In this document: piece by piece, positions 24,774-33,407 of the stretch | How the letters are laid out: each line of letters starts with the position of its first letter | Position numbering within the stretch: the first letter of the stretch is position 1 | Source of the DNA: CAVUAF01 sp963739375 | GTDB lineage: Bacteria > Acidobacteriota > Terriglobia > Terriglobales > Acidobacteriaceae | Direction of reading: 5' to 3' | Assembly: GCA_963739375.1 (NCBI GenBank) | Contig: CAVUAF010000005.1 | Span: 3,070 to 67,069 of the forward strand | Length of the DNA: 64,000 nt | Translations under genes and position numbers: made by a program | The notes under the pieces: generated by a model | Told to the model about the DNA's origin: nothing | What the model saw: only the letters and a program-made list of their open reading frames with translations | Databases searched by the model: none

Positions 24774-24822
24774 TTGCCGCGGCTCCTGTCTGCTCTCTCG
24801 AGAAAACTCCGGAGACATATGG

Positions 24823-24839
24823 TGCAATTGTCCGACCAA
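24823..24839 (-). promoter_or_regulatory. sigma-54 (-24/-12) promoter of PEP-CTERM gene 3
   Basis: Read leftward: TTGGTCGGACAATTGCA, GG-N10-GC, about 50 bp before the start codon. Confidence 0.7.
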
Positions 24840-24911
24840 AGTGCCGGTCGCTGTTTCCGTGTCGTATGAATAGTTTGCGCGCTAGTTCTTGACACGCAGG
24901 GTAACTACTAT

Positions 24912-24925
24912 AGCAATAACCTGCA
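24912..24925. promoter_or_regulatory. candidate enhancer-binding site (gene 3)
   Basis: AGCAATAACCTGCA: one mismatch from TGCA-N6-TGCA, 75 bp upstream of the -24 GG. Confidence 0.5.
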
Positions 24926-24974
24926 CATCACCGCCTTGGCATTTCTCACTTCCGCAGCCCCGCAGCTCCGCCAC

Positions 24975-25242
24975 TCACCGTATCCCCACCAGCCTGCGGA
25001 CCGAATCAATCAGCTTCGCCGCGTCGTACCCGATGCCGTCCTTGAAGACGATCTCGACCTTCTCGATGTCGTTTGCGCTGGGTTTCCCAGCTCGTGCATG
25101 TCGGGCGTGTAGGTTCCCGGACCTTCCAGGTACGGGCGGGCAACGTGCATCTTGGGGCCGAGGATGCGCCCGGCATCAATCAGCTTCTTGATCTCGAGAT
25201 CGCTGAACGGCTCAATGCTGGGCAGGGATACCCTCGCCGTTC
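24975..25242 (-). pseudogene. amidohydrolase remnant
   Basis: Two separated parts of an imidazolonepropionase-like amidohydrolase are joined. An internal piece (SDLEIKKLIDAGRILGPKMH, PYLEGPGTYTPDMHEL) is followed at once, in another frame, by the enzyme's C-terminus (ANDIEKVEIVFKDGIGYDAA, KLIDSVRRLVGIR, stop). The metal-site core of roughly 250-300 residues is missing, so this is a true deletion remnant rather than a sequencing slip. Confidence 0.7.
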
Positions 25243-25252
25243 GGACATTCCG

Positions 25253-25326
25253 CCGCTTGGCACTTCCGCGTTCTTTATGGTGCCCCGGCACCGGCCCGCC
25301 GCGACTTGGCCGCCGGTCCCCGCGCA
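25253..25326. repeat. 74-bp direct repeat, resident copy at cytochrome c gene 3' end
   Basis: Partner of 23952-24025 (70/74). It spans the final codons and stop of the cytochrome gene and 22 bp beyond. Confidence 0.85.
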
Positions 25327-28300
25327 TTCGTCTGCGGCTTCGCCGGCGCCGTGCTGGCCGTCGTCTTGCCCGCGCGCGACGCCACCCCCCGCTGCTCCTC
25401 CGGCGTCAACTGGAAGATATAGCGCACCAGCAGCTTGGTGTGGTCCTGCTGGTAGCCCGCGAAGGCCGCCGGCGTCGGCCCGTTGAACACCCACTGCTCG
25501 TGCTCTTTGCGGAACAGGTTCGAGGGCATCGCCGTCCCCGGCGAAATGGATTGCGGATCGATGAGCCAGCGCTCCGCCCAGCCCGGCTTCAGCCGCTCTT
25601 TCGCCAGCAGGAAGTTGGGCGCGGTGGCGTTCTTGTCGTGCGTCGGATCGCCCGTGGCGTGGCACTTCAGGCACGGCGCCGCCGCGCTCGAGAACAAGGA
25701 GCGCCCCATCTCCTTTTCCTGCGGCGACAGCTCCGCCAGCTTCTGCGGAACATACGGCTGCGGCTGCTGCGACACCGCCTGGAAGAAGCGCACCAGCTTG
25801 CGCAACTCGTTGGGCGAGAAGTTGAACGTCGGCATCCGCACCCCCAGGTACGGCCGCACCCCGTTGCGGTTTACGTCGCTGGTGCTGAGCGCCGGGTTGC
25901 TGAGGAAGCGCAGCAGCCACTCGGGATCGACGCGCGCCCCCTCGGTCAGCAGCTTGGGCGGCAGCTTCTCCTTCGCTTCCTTGTACGCGGGCACCGTCTC
26001 CAACGCCGTTGCCGCTCCCGGCACGTTCTGCTGCCCGGTGTAAAACTGGTGGCAGCCCATGCAGTTGTATTTCTTGACCACCCACCACCCGTCCTGGATG
26101 TCGCGCCGCGCGTCCTCCGGGCGGTACTGATACGCCGCGGGCAGGGAAGTCTCCTGGCTCCCCAGCAGGAAGGTGACCAGCGCCCGTATCTGCTCCTGGT
26201 TCAGGTGCGGATCGGGCATGCGCAGCTTTTCCGTCTCCCCCTTGATCTTCCCCTTGTCGTAGATGTTGGGCATGGCGAGCTTGTGCTCGAAGAAGCCCAG
26301 GTGCTCGTACCACGCGCGGTTGTTGGCCGGGCCGCTGGGCAGACGCTTCTGGATCTCCGCGTCCTCGATCGGCTCCTTGCCCCCGCGCTCCGCCGTCTCC
26401 GTCAGCAGCGCGAAGTCGAGGCGCTCGATGGGCTTCGAGCCCTCCGCGCTCAGCTCCGTGCCGATGCGCCCCTCCTCCTCCAGCCCCGCAATCTCGTGGC
26501 ATCCCGCGCACCCGAAGTGCTTGATCCACGTCTTGCCCTGCTCCTTCAGCTTGGGATCGTCCAGATACGCCGCCGCCGCGTACGCCGCCGGCTCCTGGTG
26601 TTTCTTGGTGATCAGGTAGCTGGCGATGTCCTGCGCGTCTTCCTGGGTCAGCCGCAGGATCGGCATCACCGTCATCTGCTGCACCTGTAGCTCGTGGCCG
26701 TCGTTGGGACACGTCGAATGCTCGGCGTCGAAGACGTACGGCAGCTTCTTCTTGGCGTAGTCTTCCGGTCCGATGTCCTTCTTCTCGACCGGGCAATACG
26801 GACGCAGCCGGTGCCGCGGGTTCAGCACCCAGCGCACCAGGTAGTCGTAGTTGTCTTTTTCTCCGACCCGGCTCAGGTTGGCCGCAAAGTTTCCGCCCTC
26901 GCGGTCGTCGCCTTCGCCCATCGAGTGGCAGGCCAGGCAGCCGCGCGTCTCGAACAGCTCCTTGCCGTGCCCCGCGTTCCCCGGCTTCTGCTTCTCGATC
27001 GCATCGGGAAGCGCCGTCTGCCACAGGTAGGCGGAGATCGCGCGGATCTGCTCGTCGTTCAGCCGGAAGTTCGGCATCTTGGTGGTCGGCCGGAAATTTG
27101 TCGGCTTGGTCAGCCACGCCGGGATCCAGTTGGGGTTGATCTTCGCCCGGATCTCCTTGAGGTTCGGCCCCACCTTCTTCATGTCGCGCAGCACGCTCTT
27201 CGCTTGCAGGTCGAGTTGCTCCACCCGCCCCGCCAGCTTGCTGTTGCTCACCACCAGCGCCTCGGCCTGCGCGTTCAGCCGGTTCGCTTCTTCGTTGGTC
27301 TCCGCCTTGTCAGCTTGGGCGCGCAGCGCGTTCGCCTGCTTCAGGTTGTCTTTCTGCTGTCCTTCCAGCTGCTTGATCTGCTGCGCGATGTTGGTGAGGT
27401 CTTCCGGCTCTTTGTCGTAGCCCTCGTAGCGATGGCAGCCCGTGCAGCCGCGCACGCGGAACAGGTCTTTGCCGTCGTTGATCGTCTGCCCCACGGTCGT
27501 GGTGCCCGCCACCAGCACCATGTCGGCGGCGTGGCAGGTCTGGCACCCGGCTTCGATGTTCTGCTTCTTGTACATCGGCCACAGCCAGTGCTCGTAGTTC
27601 CCGTGCGCCTTCTCTGCGCTGGTGGTGGCGCGCCCATTGCCGTTGTGGCACGGCGAGCAGCCGAACTTGTCGGGATCGTGCAGCGTCAGCAGGTCTTTGG
27701 ACGGGTGGCTGACGAAGGCGCGGGAGAACTCGTCGAGCTTGTGTCCCTTGGGGGTCATCCCCGCCGCCGTCACCAGCACCGGCTCGCGCGTCCCCAGGTG
27801 GCACGACTCGCAGCGGTCCACGATGTTGGCGTCCGCCACGTTGATCTGCACGATCTGCGGGTCCCACGCCTCGTACTTCTTCTTCAGCCCCTCGATCTGC
27901 TCCGGCGTCAGGTCCACCATGTGGTCGGCCAGGTACTGGTCGCGCTTCACCTTGGCTTCGTTGGCGGCCTTCATGGTGTCGGCCAGCGCCGCCACCAGCC
28001 GCGCCTTCTCCAGCCGCAGCTCGTTGTACTTCGCCTCCAGCTGGTTGTAGCTGAACTTCGTGCCCTGGTAATCGGGATAGTCGATGGTGAAGTCCGGCTG
28101 GTTCTTTTTCTTTTCCAGCTCGGCCGCTTCCTTGTCGTGCGCGCTCTCCACCTTCGCCGACGCCGGCTCGAACGTTCCCGCCTCGACGTTATACGTATCG
28201 GCGCCGAACAGCGCCTTCTTGTCGGTGTATTCGAATTGCACCGCCGCCAGCCGCTCGTCCACCTTGGCGCGCTCGCCGTTGATCCGCTTCACTTCCGGCG

Positions 28301-28586
28301 CCGCCGCCTTCACTGCCTGCTGGTAGGCGTCGTCGAGCTGCCGGTACTCGCTGCTCGCCTCGACGTCCTTCGCCGCCGCCGCCGAGCGCCCGCGCAACGT
28401 CGTCAGGTAGGCGGCGTAGCGCGTCTTGAACTCGTTCTGGTAGTACTTCCACGGCCGCTGTCCGTAAGCTTCGTCCCACAGCGCCCAGAACAGCGTCGCT
28501 ATCAGCAGCAGCGACGCCACCAGGTAGGGCACCACGTACGACTTGGTGACGATCGGATCGCGTTCCGGTATCAGTTGCTCAGCCAT
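25275..28586 (-). CDS. membrane-anchored octahaem cytochrome c of a bc-type complex
   Basis: 1103 residues from MAEQLIPERDPIVTKSYVVP, with one N-terminal membrane segment (VASLLLIATLFWAL). Eight CxxCH haem sites are visible: CESCH (~257), CSPCH (~309), CQTCH (~350), CTGCH (~380), CLACH (~550), CAGCH (~692), CMGCH (~840) and CLKCH (~971). A Gln/Ala/Glu-rich coiled coil (~395-460) separates haems 4 and 5. From there on the layout is three or four single-haem cytochrome c modules of the class-I type. The gene follows Rieske and two cytochrome b genes in one direction, so the protein probably replaces cytochrome c1 as electron exit of an alternative bc complex. It is intact, unlike the cytochrome b genes. 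Confidence 0.9.
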   Translation of the reverse strand: MAEQLIPERDPIVTKSYVVPYLVASLLLIATLFWALWDEAYGQRPWKYYQNEFKTRYAAYLTTLRGRSAAAAKDVEASSEYRQLDDAYQQAVKAAAPEVKRINGERAKVDERLAAVQFEYTDKKALFGADTYNVEAGTFEPASAKVESAHDKEAAELEKKKNQPDFTIDYPDYQGTKFSYNQLEAKYNELRLEKARLVAALADTMKAANEAKVKRDQYLADHMVDLTPEQIEGLKKKYEAWDPQIVQINVADANIVDRCESCHLGTREPVLVTAAGMTPKGHKLDEFSRAFVSHPSKDLLTLHDPDKFGCSPCHNGNGRATTSAEKAHGNYEHWLWPMYKKQNIEAGCQTCHAADMVLVAGTTTVGQTINDGKDLFRVRGCTGCHRYEGYDKEPEDLTNIAQQIKQLEGQQKDNLKQANALRAQADKAETNEEANRLNAQAEALVVSNSKLAGRVEQLDLQAKSVLRDMKKVGPNLKEIRAKINPNWIPAWLTKPTNFRPTTKMPNFRLNDEQIRAISAYLWQTALPDAIEKQKPGNAGHGKELFETRGCLACHSMGEGDDREGGNFAANLSRVGEKDNYDYLVRWVLNPRHRLRPYCPVEKKDIGPEDYAKKKLPYVFDAEHSTCPNDGHELQVQQMTVMPILRLTQEDAQDIASYLITKKHQEPAAYAAAAYLDDPKLKEQGKTWIKHFGCAGCHEIAGLEEEGRIGTELSAEGSKPIERLDFALLTETAERGGKEPIEDAEIQKRLPSGPANNRAWYEHLGFFEHKLAMPNIYDKGKIKGETEKLRMPDPHLNQEQIRALVTFLLGSQETSLPAAYQYRPEDARRDIQDGWWVVKKYNCMGCHQFYTGQQNVPGAATALETVPAYKEAKEKLPPKLLTEGARVDPEWLLRFLSNPALSTSDVNRNGVRPYLGVRMPTFNFSPNELRKLVRFFQAVSQQPQPYVPQKLAELSPQEKEMGRSLFSSAAAPCLKCHATGDPTHDKNATAPNFLLAKERLKPGWAERWLIDPQSISPGTAMPSNLFRKEHEQWVFNGPTPAAFAGYQQDHTKLLVRYIFQLTPEEQRGVASRAGKTTASTAPAKPQTNARGPAAKSRRAGAGAP

Positions 28587-28594
28587 TTTTTCGT

Positions 28595-28667
28595 CGTTGG
28601 TCTTTGGTCGTTGGTCTTTGGCGGGTCGCGGGTCGGCCAACGACCAACGACCAACCGCCAACGACCC
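28595..28667. repeat. short phrase repeat with inverted copy (gttggtctttggtcgttgg type)
   Basis: cgttggtctttggtcgttgg and its inverted counterpart ggccaacgaccaacgaccaa flank a GC-rich centre, so the whole gap between the cytochrome b and cytochrome c genes can fold into a long hairpin. The same phrase recurs at 46968-47000. Confidence 0.75.
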
Positions 28668-29597
28668 TCATATGTTGAACCACGGCGTCACCAGCACATA
28701 CTTAATGTTGAACGCCAGCCGCGCCAGCATCTTCACCGGCAGCGACAACATGGTCAGCCAGAAAAACATCATCGTGTTGTACTGCAGGAAGCTCATCGCC
28801 TTGTAATCGCGCGGGTGCGACCGCTTGAAGTACGAATGCATGAGCAGCCCGCCGATCACGTAGAACGCGATCACCACCAGCGCCCCGAAGATGCCTTTTC
28901 CCCAGTTCGAGGTGATGTGGAAGATATCGGGCAGGTCGCTGGTTCACCGCGTACACCAGCCGGTTGTGGTCCCAGGTCTGCCCCGGCCAGAACCACAGCC
29001 AGCCGGGCCCGCGAATGAACGTCCCGATGATGATCATCGACACCCACAGCACCACGAAGCCGAAGAAAAACGTCCCGATGGCGAATTTCCGCTGCTTCCA
29101 CGTGTAGTACCCCTACCCCAGCGGGTTGGTGTCGATGTAGGGAATGACCATCAGCCCGACGATAATCAGCCCCGGCATCACCACGCCCGCGATCCACGGG
29201 TCGAAGTACACCAGCATCTCCTGCAACCCGAGGAAGTACCACGGCGCCTTCGCCGGGTTCATGGTCAGGTTGGGGTTCGCCGGCTCCTCCAGCGGCGCAT
29301 TCAGCGTGATGGACCACACCATCAGGATGATGGTAACGATGATCGCCGCCAGAAACTCCATCCGCAGCAGGAACGGCCACACGTGCACTTCCTTCGCCCA
29401 GCCCGGCGGTAGGGAAACGTCTTGCGATGATGCGTCTTCGCCAGCGCCGGATCGGCCTCGAGCTGCTCCATCAGCGCGTCGTTGGCGCGCGCCTGCTTCC
29501 ACGCCAGCCAGCTGTAGAAGATCACCAGCGGCAGCAGCGCCACGATGGGCACGTTGTCCGGCGTCGCCGCAATGTCCCAGAGCTGTTCCAGATCCAT
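28668..29597 (-). CDS. cytochrome b C-terminal subunit (subunit IV-like), reading frame disrupted
   Basis: From MDLEQLWDIAATPDNVPIVA. It has a TM, then after one frameshift near 29420 LPPGWAKEVHVWPFLLRMEF, the quinol-site motif as PANPNLTMNPAKAPWYFLGL (the PEWY-equivalent is APWY), PWIAGVVMPGLIIVG and PYIDTNPLG. An in-frame TAG (29113-29115) is followed in the same frame by GYYTWKQRKFAIGTFFFGFV. A second frameshift near 28962 leads to DLPDIFHITSNWGKGIFGAL and the last TM helices, ending VLVTPWFNI. About 309 residues if restored. Both sides of every lesion are conserved, so errors in the sequence are more likely than gene death. Confidence 0.7.
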
Positions 29598-29618
29598 ACC
29601 GCGCTCCCCGCTAGCTCT

Positions 29619-30572
29619 CTAGTGCCGCACCTTGATTTCTGATTCCAACATCACCGGCGCTGGTCCCGAGATCCCGCCGTCTTTTCGCACCCGCCAGAAA
29701 TGCACGATCATGAACACGCTGGCGATGATCGGGATGGCGATGCAGTGCCAGATGTAGGCGCGCAGCAGCGCGTTGGCGTCCACGATCGATCCGCCCAGCA
29801 GCGCGAAGCGCACGTCGTTATAGGGCGTCATGCCCAGCTGCGGCCCGAACGGCCCTTCGTGCCCCAGCAGCGGCGTGGCCCGCGCCATGTTCGTGCCCAC
29901 CGTCACCGCCCAGAAGCCCAGCTGATCGTCCGGCAACAGGTAACCCGGTGAACGAAAGCAGCAGCGTCAGCGACGAGCAGGATCACGCCGACGCACCAGT
30001 TGAACTCCCGCGGCTTCTTGTAGAGCCGGTCAGGAACACCCGGAACATGTGCAGCCAGACCGCGATGATCATCAGGTGCGCCGCCCAGCGGTGCATGTTG
30101 CGCAGCAGCTTGCCGAACGGCACATCATGCTCCAGATAAAGCATGTCGCGGAAACGCCTGCACCTTCTCGGATGGTAATAGAACATCAGTAGTACGCCGG
30201 TAAAGGTAAGCACGAAAACAGGATAAAAGGTGATGCCGCCCATGCCCCAGGTGTAGCTGTAGCGCACGGCGTCGCGGTTGATCTTGGCGGGGTGGAGGTG
30301 GAGAAAGACGTTGGAGAGCACGCCCAGGGCGCGGTTGCGCGGGGTGTCGTCGTGCTTATGGCGGAAGATCGAGGTGAAGAGCTGGGTCTTGGTGCGGGTC
30401 CTTGGTCAGCTCGATCTGCTCTTTGGCCTTGGCCGCCATGTCGGCGGGCAGCGTTCGGGCGTCTTCCGGACGGCGCGCGTGTAGGCCTCAGCTTGCCGCC
30501 GACGCCGTCGCCGGAAGCTCCGTTACCGCCGGCGGCCGGCTGCGTCTCCTGGTTTTTTGCCTCGTCTGCCAT
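29619..30572 (-). CDS. cytochrome b N-terminal subunit (haem-binding), reading frame disrupted
   Basis: From MADEAKNQETQPAAGGNGAS. Restored order: TQLFTSIFRHKHDDTPRNRA, NVFLHLHPAKINRDAVRYSY, TWGMGGITF, FGKLLRNMHRWAAHLMIIAV (haem His), WLHMFRVFLTG (haem His), YKKPREFNWCVGVILL, LSFTGYLLPDDQLGFWAVTV, GPFGPQLGMTP and LLRAYIWHCIAIPIIASVFM (haem His). The pieces lie in different frames, with at least five indels between about 29940 and 30490. It is the quinol-oxidising core subunit between the Rieske gene upstream and the C-terminal subunit 21 bp downstream. About 317 residues if restored. Confidence 0.7.
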
Positions 30573-30607
30573 AGAACCTCATCTTCACTCGCAACGCGGC
30601 GCGCCAT

Positions 30608-31819
30608 CTACACCGGATAAACGCTCCCGGGTTGTTGAACTGCGTCAGCCTGGCCTTTGGGCCGCTGGTAGAGGCGGCTGGTATCCACCACGATCTGCCC
30701 CTGAGCATCCAATTCGACGTGGGCGCGGTCCATGGGACGCGGCGCCGGGCCTTCGAAGTTGACGCCCTCCAGTCGTAGCCCGCTGCCGTGGCACGGGCAC
30801 TTGAACTTGTTCTCGCCCGGCTTCCAGTCGGGCGTGCAGCCGAGGTGGGTGCAGCGCGCATAGATCACGAACAGGCGACCTGGGGTGCGGTCCACCCAAA
30901 TGCGGTATTTCTGCTGCCACTTCGAGTCCACGCCGATGCCGTAGTCTTCCTTGTAGCCGATACGAAAGACGGTGCTGGGCTCAAAGAGGGTGCGTGGCAG
31001 AAAGAAGCGGAAGAAAGCGATGAACCAGGTGGCGAGGAAGGCGGCCACCGACGCCCACACCAAACGGCGCCGCGCCTGGTCGATTGGAGAATTGTCGGGA
31101 CCGACGGAGGCGATGCCCGCCGCGGCCGCGGCCTGCGAGGTTCCGACCGCCGGGGTGCCGACATACCTGGTAGCCACGCCGGTGCGCACCGCCGGAAGTC
31201 CGGCGGGAACCGCCGGGGCGGCGGGCCTGGCAGCCGCGGGGGCTGCGGGACGTGGCGTGGCTGGGGCGGCAGTTGCGGGCGCTGGCGCCGCCGGAGCCGC
31301 AGCAGGTGCGGCTGCCGGCATCGCGGGCATCATGCCGCCGGGCTCCCATGGCATGGGCACACCCTGCTTGAGACATTCGATCTCGGCATCGCTAAGCAGC
31401 GCGACGCCCTTGCGCTTGCGATACGCCTGTTCGGCGGAGATGACGGAATTGTTGAGCGCCTTGCGCGGGAGATTCGGCAGACCGCCCTGCGTGTTCGACA
31501 TCGGCTGCGCGGCGGCGCCGGCAGCGGGCGCGGGAGCAGCGGCCCGGAGCGGAGCGATGATAGTGGTCGCGTCCTGGTCCGCCCCGGCGGCGGCCGGCGC
31601 GGCGGGAACGGGTGCGGCGCTGGCGGGGGAAACGCCCGCGCCTCCCGCCTCCCACCACAGGGGATTGCCGGCCTTCAGGTCCTCGAGGTCCGCGTCGCTG
31701 AGCAGCGGCATCCCCTTGCGCCGGCGATAGGCCTGCTCGGCGGCGAGCACGGAAGGATTCAACGGCTTGCGCGGCAACGGTGGCAATCCGCCGAGTACGC
31801 CCTTGGTTTGATCGGACAT
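30608..31819 (-). CDS. Rieske iron-sulfur protein with duplicated N-terminal module
   Basis: 403 residues from MSDQTKGVLGGLPPLPRKPL. Unusually, a ~48-residue module (GLPxLPRKxLNxSVxxAEQAY, RRKGMPLLSDADLEDLKAGN, ending in a Trp-rich stretch) occurs twice, near residues 10-60 and 113-160, each followed by a long Ala/Pro linker. One membrane helix (LVWASVAAFLATWFIAFFRF) precedes the Rieske domain with intact cluster motifs CTHLGC and CPCHGSG, then GPAPRPMDRAHVEL. It is the first gene of the Rieske-cytb-cytb-cytc run. The modules lie on the cytoplasmic side if the helix is oriented as usual. Confidence 0.9.
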   Translation of the reverse strand: MSDQTKGVLGGLPPLPRKPLNPSVLAAEQAYRRRKGMPLLSDADLEDLKAGNPLWWEAGGAGVSPASAAPVPAAPAAAGADQDATTIIAPLRAAAPAPAAGAAAQPMSNTQGGLPNLPRKALNNSVISAEQAYRKRKGVALLSDAEIECLKQGVPMPWEPGGMMPAMPAAAPAAAPAAPAPATAAPATPRPAAPAAARPAAPAVPAGLPAVRTGVATRYVGTPAVGTSQAAAAAGIASVGPDNSPIDQARRRLVWASVAAFLATWFIAFFRFFLPRTLFEPSTVFRIGYKEDYGIGVDSKWQQKYRIWVDRTPGRLFVIYARCTHLGCTPDWKPGENKFKCPCHGSGLRLEGVNFEGPAPRPMDRAHVELDAQGQIVVDTSRLYQRPKGQADAVQQPGSVYPV

Positions 31820-31823
31820 GAAA

Positions 31824-31857
31824 CAGTTCTCAGTTCCCAGTTCTCGGTTCTCAGTTA
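31824..31857. repeat. short phrase repeat (cagttctcagttcccagttc type)
   Basis: Four to five drifting copies of an agttctc/agttccc unit directly upstream of the Rieske start codon. Confidence 0.7.
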
Positions 31858-31880
31858 GCCGGCCAGAGGCCGGCGCTCCG

Positions 31881-32874
31881 TTAATCCGCGGCCACCAACG
31901 GCTCCGGGTGCGCGACCTGGCGGCCCAGCGCGCGCATGACCTGGCCGGCAAGGGCGGCGATGAAGCGCGGCGAGTCATTCAGGCCGGGCATCATCTCGAA
32001 TTGCCGAATGCCGCACTGGGCGGCCAGTTCACGGGCTTCGTGAGCGATCTCGCCCAGCGTCTCGACGTGATCGGAGACGAAGGAAACCGGCACTACGCAC
32101 ACTTCCTCGACGCCGGCGCCGCCCAGCTCGCGGAGGGTAGCACGCAGCGACGGCTGCAGCCACTTGCTGGCCCCCACCTTGGACTGGTAGCAGAGGCGGC
32201 GCGGGTTGGGCCAGCCGGTGCGCGCGCCGAGGAGCGCCACCGTCTCCTCAATCTGGCGCTGGTAGGGGTCGCCGCGCTCGATCACCGCCAGGGGCACGCT
32301 GTGGGCGCTGAACACCAGCACCGGACGCTGCGGGTCAGGGAAGCGGACCAACGCAGCCTCGACGTTTTCCGCCAGCGCCTCCAGGTACAGCGGGTCGCGG
32401 TAAAACTCGGTCACCACGTGCTGGGGGACGTCAAGGTGCTGGCGGCGCCGCCACTCATTGAGACTGCTGCCGGTGGTGGTGCGCGAGTAGTGCGGGTAGA
32501 GCGGCAGCAGGAGAGCACGCGCGTGTAACCGCCGCGCTTGAGTTCGCCGCGACCTCGTCGGTGAACGGGTGCCAGTAGCGCATGGCGACGACGCAGGCCG
32601 CCTCGATTCCCGCGCGCTGTAATTCCTGTTCCAGCAAAACGGCCTGGCGCTCGGTATGGCGGCGGATGGGCGAGCCGCCACCAATGACGGCGTAATGGTG
32701 CTGCACTTTCCGGGCGCGGGTGGTGGCAATGAGCCGGGCGAGCGGCTTGCGGCCGAGGCGGGCGAAGGGGAAGTCAATGATGTCGGGATCGCAGAAGAGG
32801 TTGTAAAGAAACGGCTCGATGGCCGCGAGCGAGTCCGGCCCACCGAGCTGGAACAGCACCACCCCCAACCGCAT
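31881..32874 (-). CDS. hemH: ferrochelatase, one frameshift
   Basis: Inserts iron into protoporphyrin IX (or coproporphyrin III). From MRLGVVLFQLGGPDSLAAIE; CDPDIIDFPFARLGRKPLAR, YAVIGGGSPIRRHTERQA and MRYWHPFTDEVAA are in the first frame, and after one lost base near 32540 the second frame gives KRGGYTRVLLLPLYPHYSRT, VLVFSAHSVPLAVIERGDPY (metal-site His), CYQSKVGASKWLQPSL and VVPVSFVSDHVETLGEI (catalytic Glu). 330 residues if restored. The lesion is a single base in an otherwise well-conserved gene, so a sequence error is likely. It follows the respiratory cluster and supplies haem. Confidence 0.85.
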
Positions 32875-32947
32875 TGTCGCCAACCGGCCCCCCAGGTCGA
32901 GCCGCAAATCTTAACGGGAAGGGGCGGGCGGCGTCAACGCAGGAGAA

Positions 32948-32977
32948 GGCTGCTAGCTGCTGGCTGCTAGCTACTGG
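32948..32977. repeat. short phrase repeat (tgctagctgctggctgctag type)
   Basis: Drifting gctgctagct/gctggctgct units between hemH and the next minus-strand gene. Confidence 0.6.
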
Positions 32978-32993
32978 AGAAAAACGCACCGGG

Positions 32994-33407
32994 TCAGCGC
33001 AAGTCGACGAGTTGGACTTCGTCGCCGATCTTGCGCAGGACGATCTCGACGGGGGCGCCGCGCTTGCTGATCTTGAGTGGGCGGGGGACGGCGACGAAGC
33101 GCTGGTAGGAGTAACTGATGCCGCTGTCGCGGCCCTCGGTATGGACGGTGAGCCAGCTGTCCTGCTGGAGGGCGCAATTGCGGTCGGGGCAGCGGGGGCC
33201 GGCGCCCACCGCGACCCAGTAGCTCTGGTCCACGCCGCTGCGCGGCTCGTAGTAGACGGTGAGGGCGTCGTCGTTGGAGACGGCGAGCTGCTGGGCGGCC
33301 TCGGCGATCTGGTCGCTGAGGTACTCGCCTTCGTTGCGCGCGCCGCCGAGGGCCAGAATCACGATGACAATGGCGGCAATCACCGCAAACTTGAGCAGGC
33401 GGCGCAT
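32994..33407 (-). CDS. membrane-anchored protein of unknown function
   Basis: 137 residues from MRRLLKFAVIAAIVIVILAL, one N-terminal membrane segment or uncleaved signal. The exported part has a Cys pair (PRCPDRNC), the stretch LTVYYEPRSGVDQSYWVAVG and a basic beta-rich end (RPLKISKRGAPVEIVLRKIG). The frame extends upstream, but the residues there are not conserved-looking. No family recognised. Confidence 0.55.
   Translation of the reverse strand: MRRLLKFAVIAAIVIVILALGGARNEGEYLSDQIAEAAQQLAVSNDDALTVYYEPRSGVDQSYWVAVGAGPRCPDRNCALQQDSWLTVHTEGRDSGISYSYQRFVAVPRPLKISKRGAPVEIVLRKIGDEVQLVDLR

Noticed and set aside
26694..29018. Very long open frame (over 770 codons) on the plus strand opposite the octahaem cytochrome gene
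   Set aside because: Composition is Leu/Arg/Val/His-rich shadow type, no motif or signal; the opposite strand encodes eight haem motifs.
29113..29115. In-frame TAG in cytochrome b read as pyrrolysine
   Set aside because: Surrounded by several unrelated frameshifts in the same gene; cytochrome b has no Pyl precedent and no PYLIS-like or pyl genes are visible.
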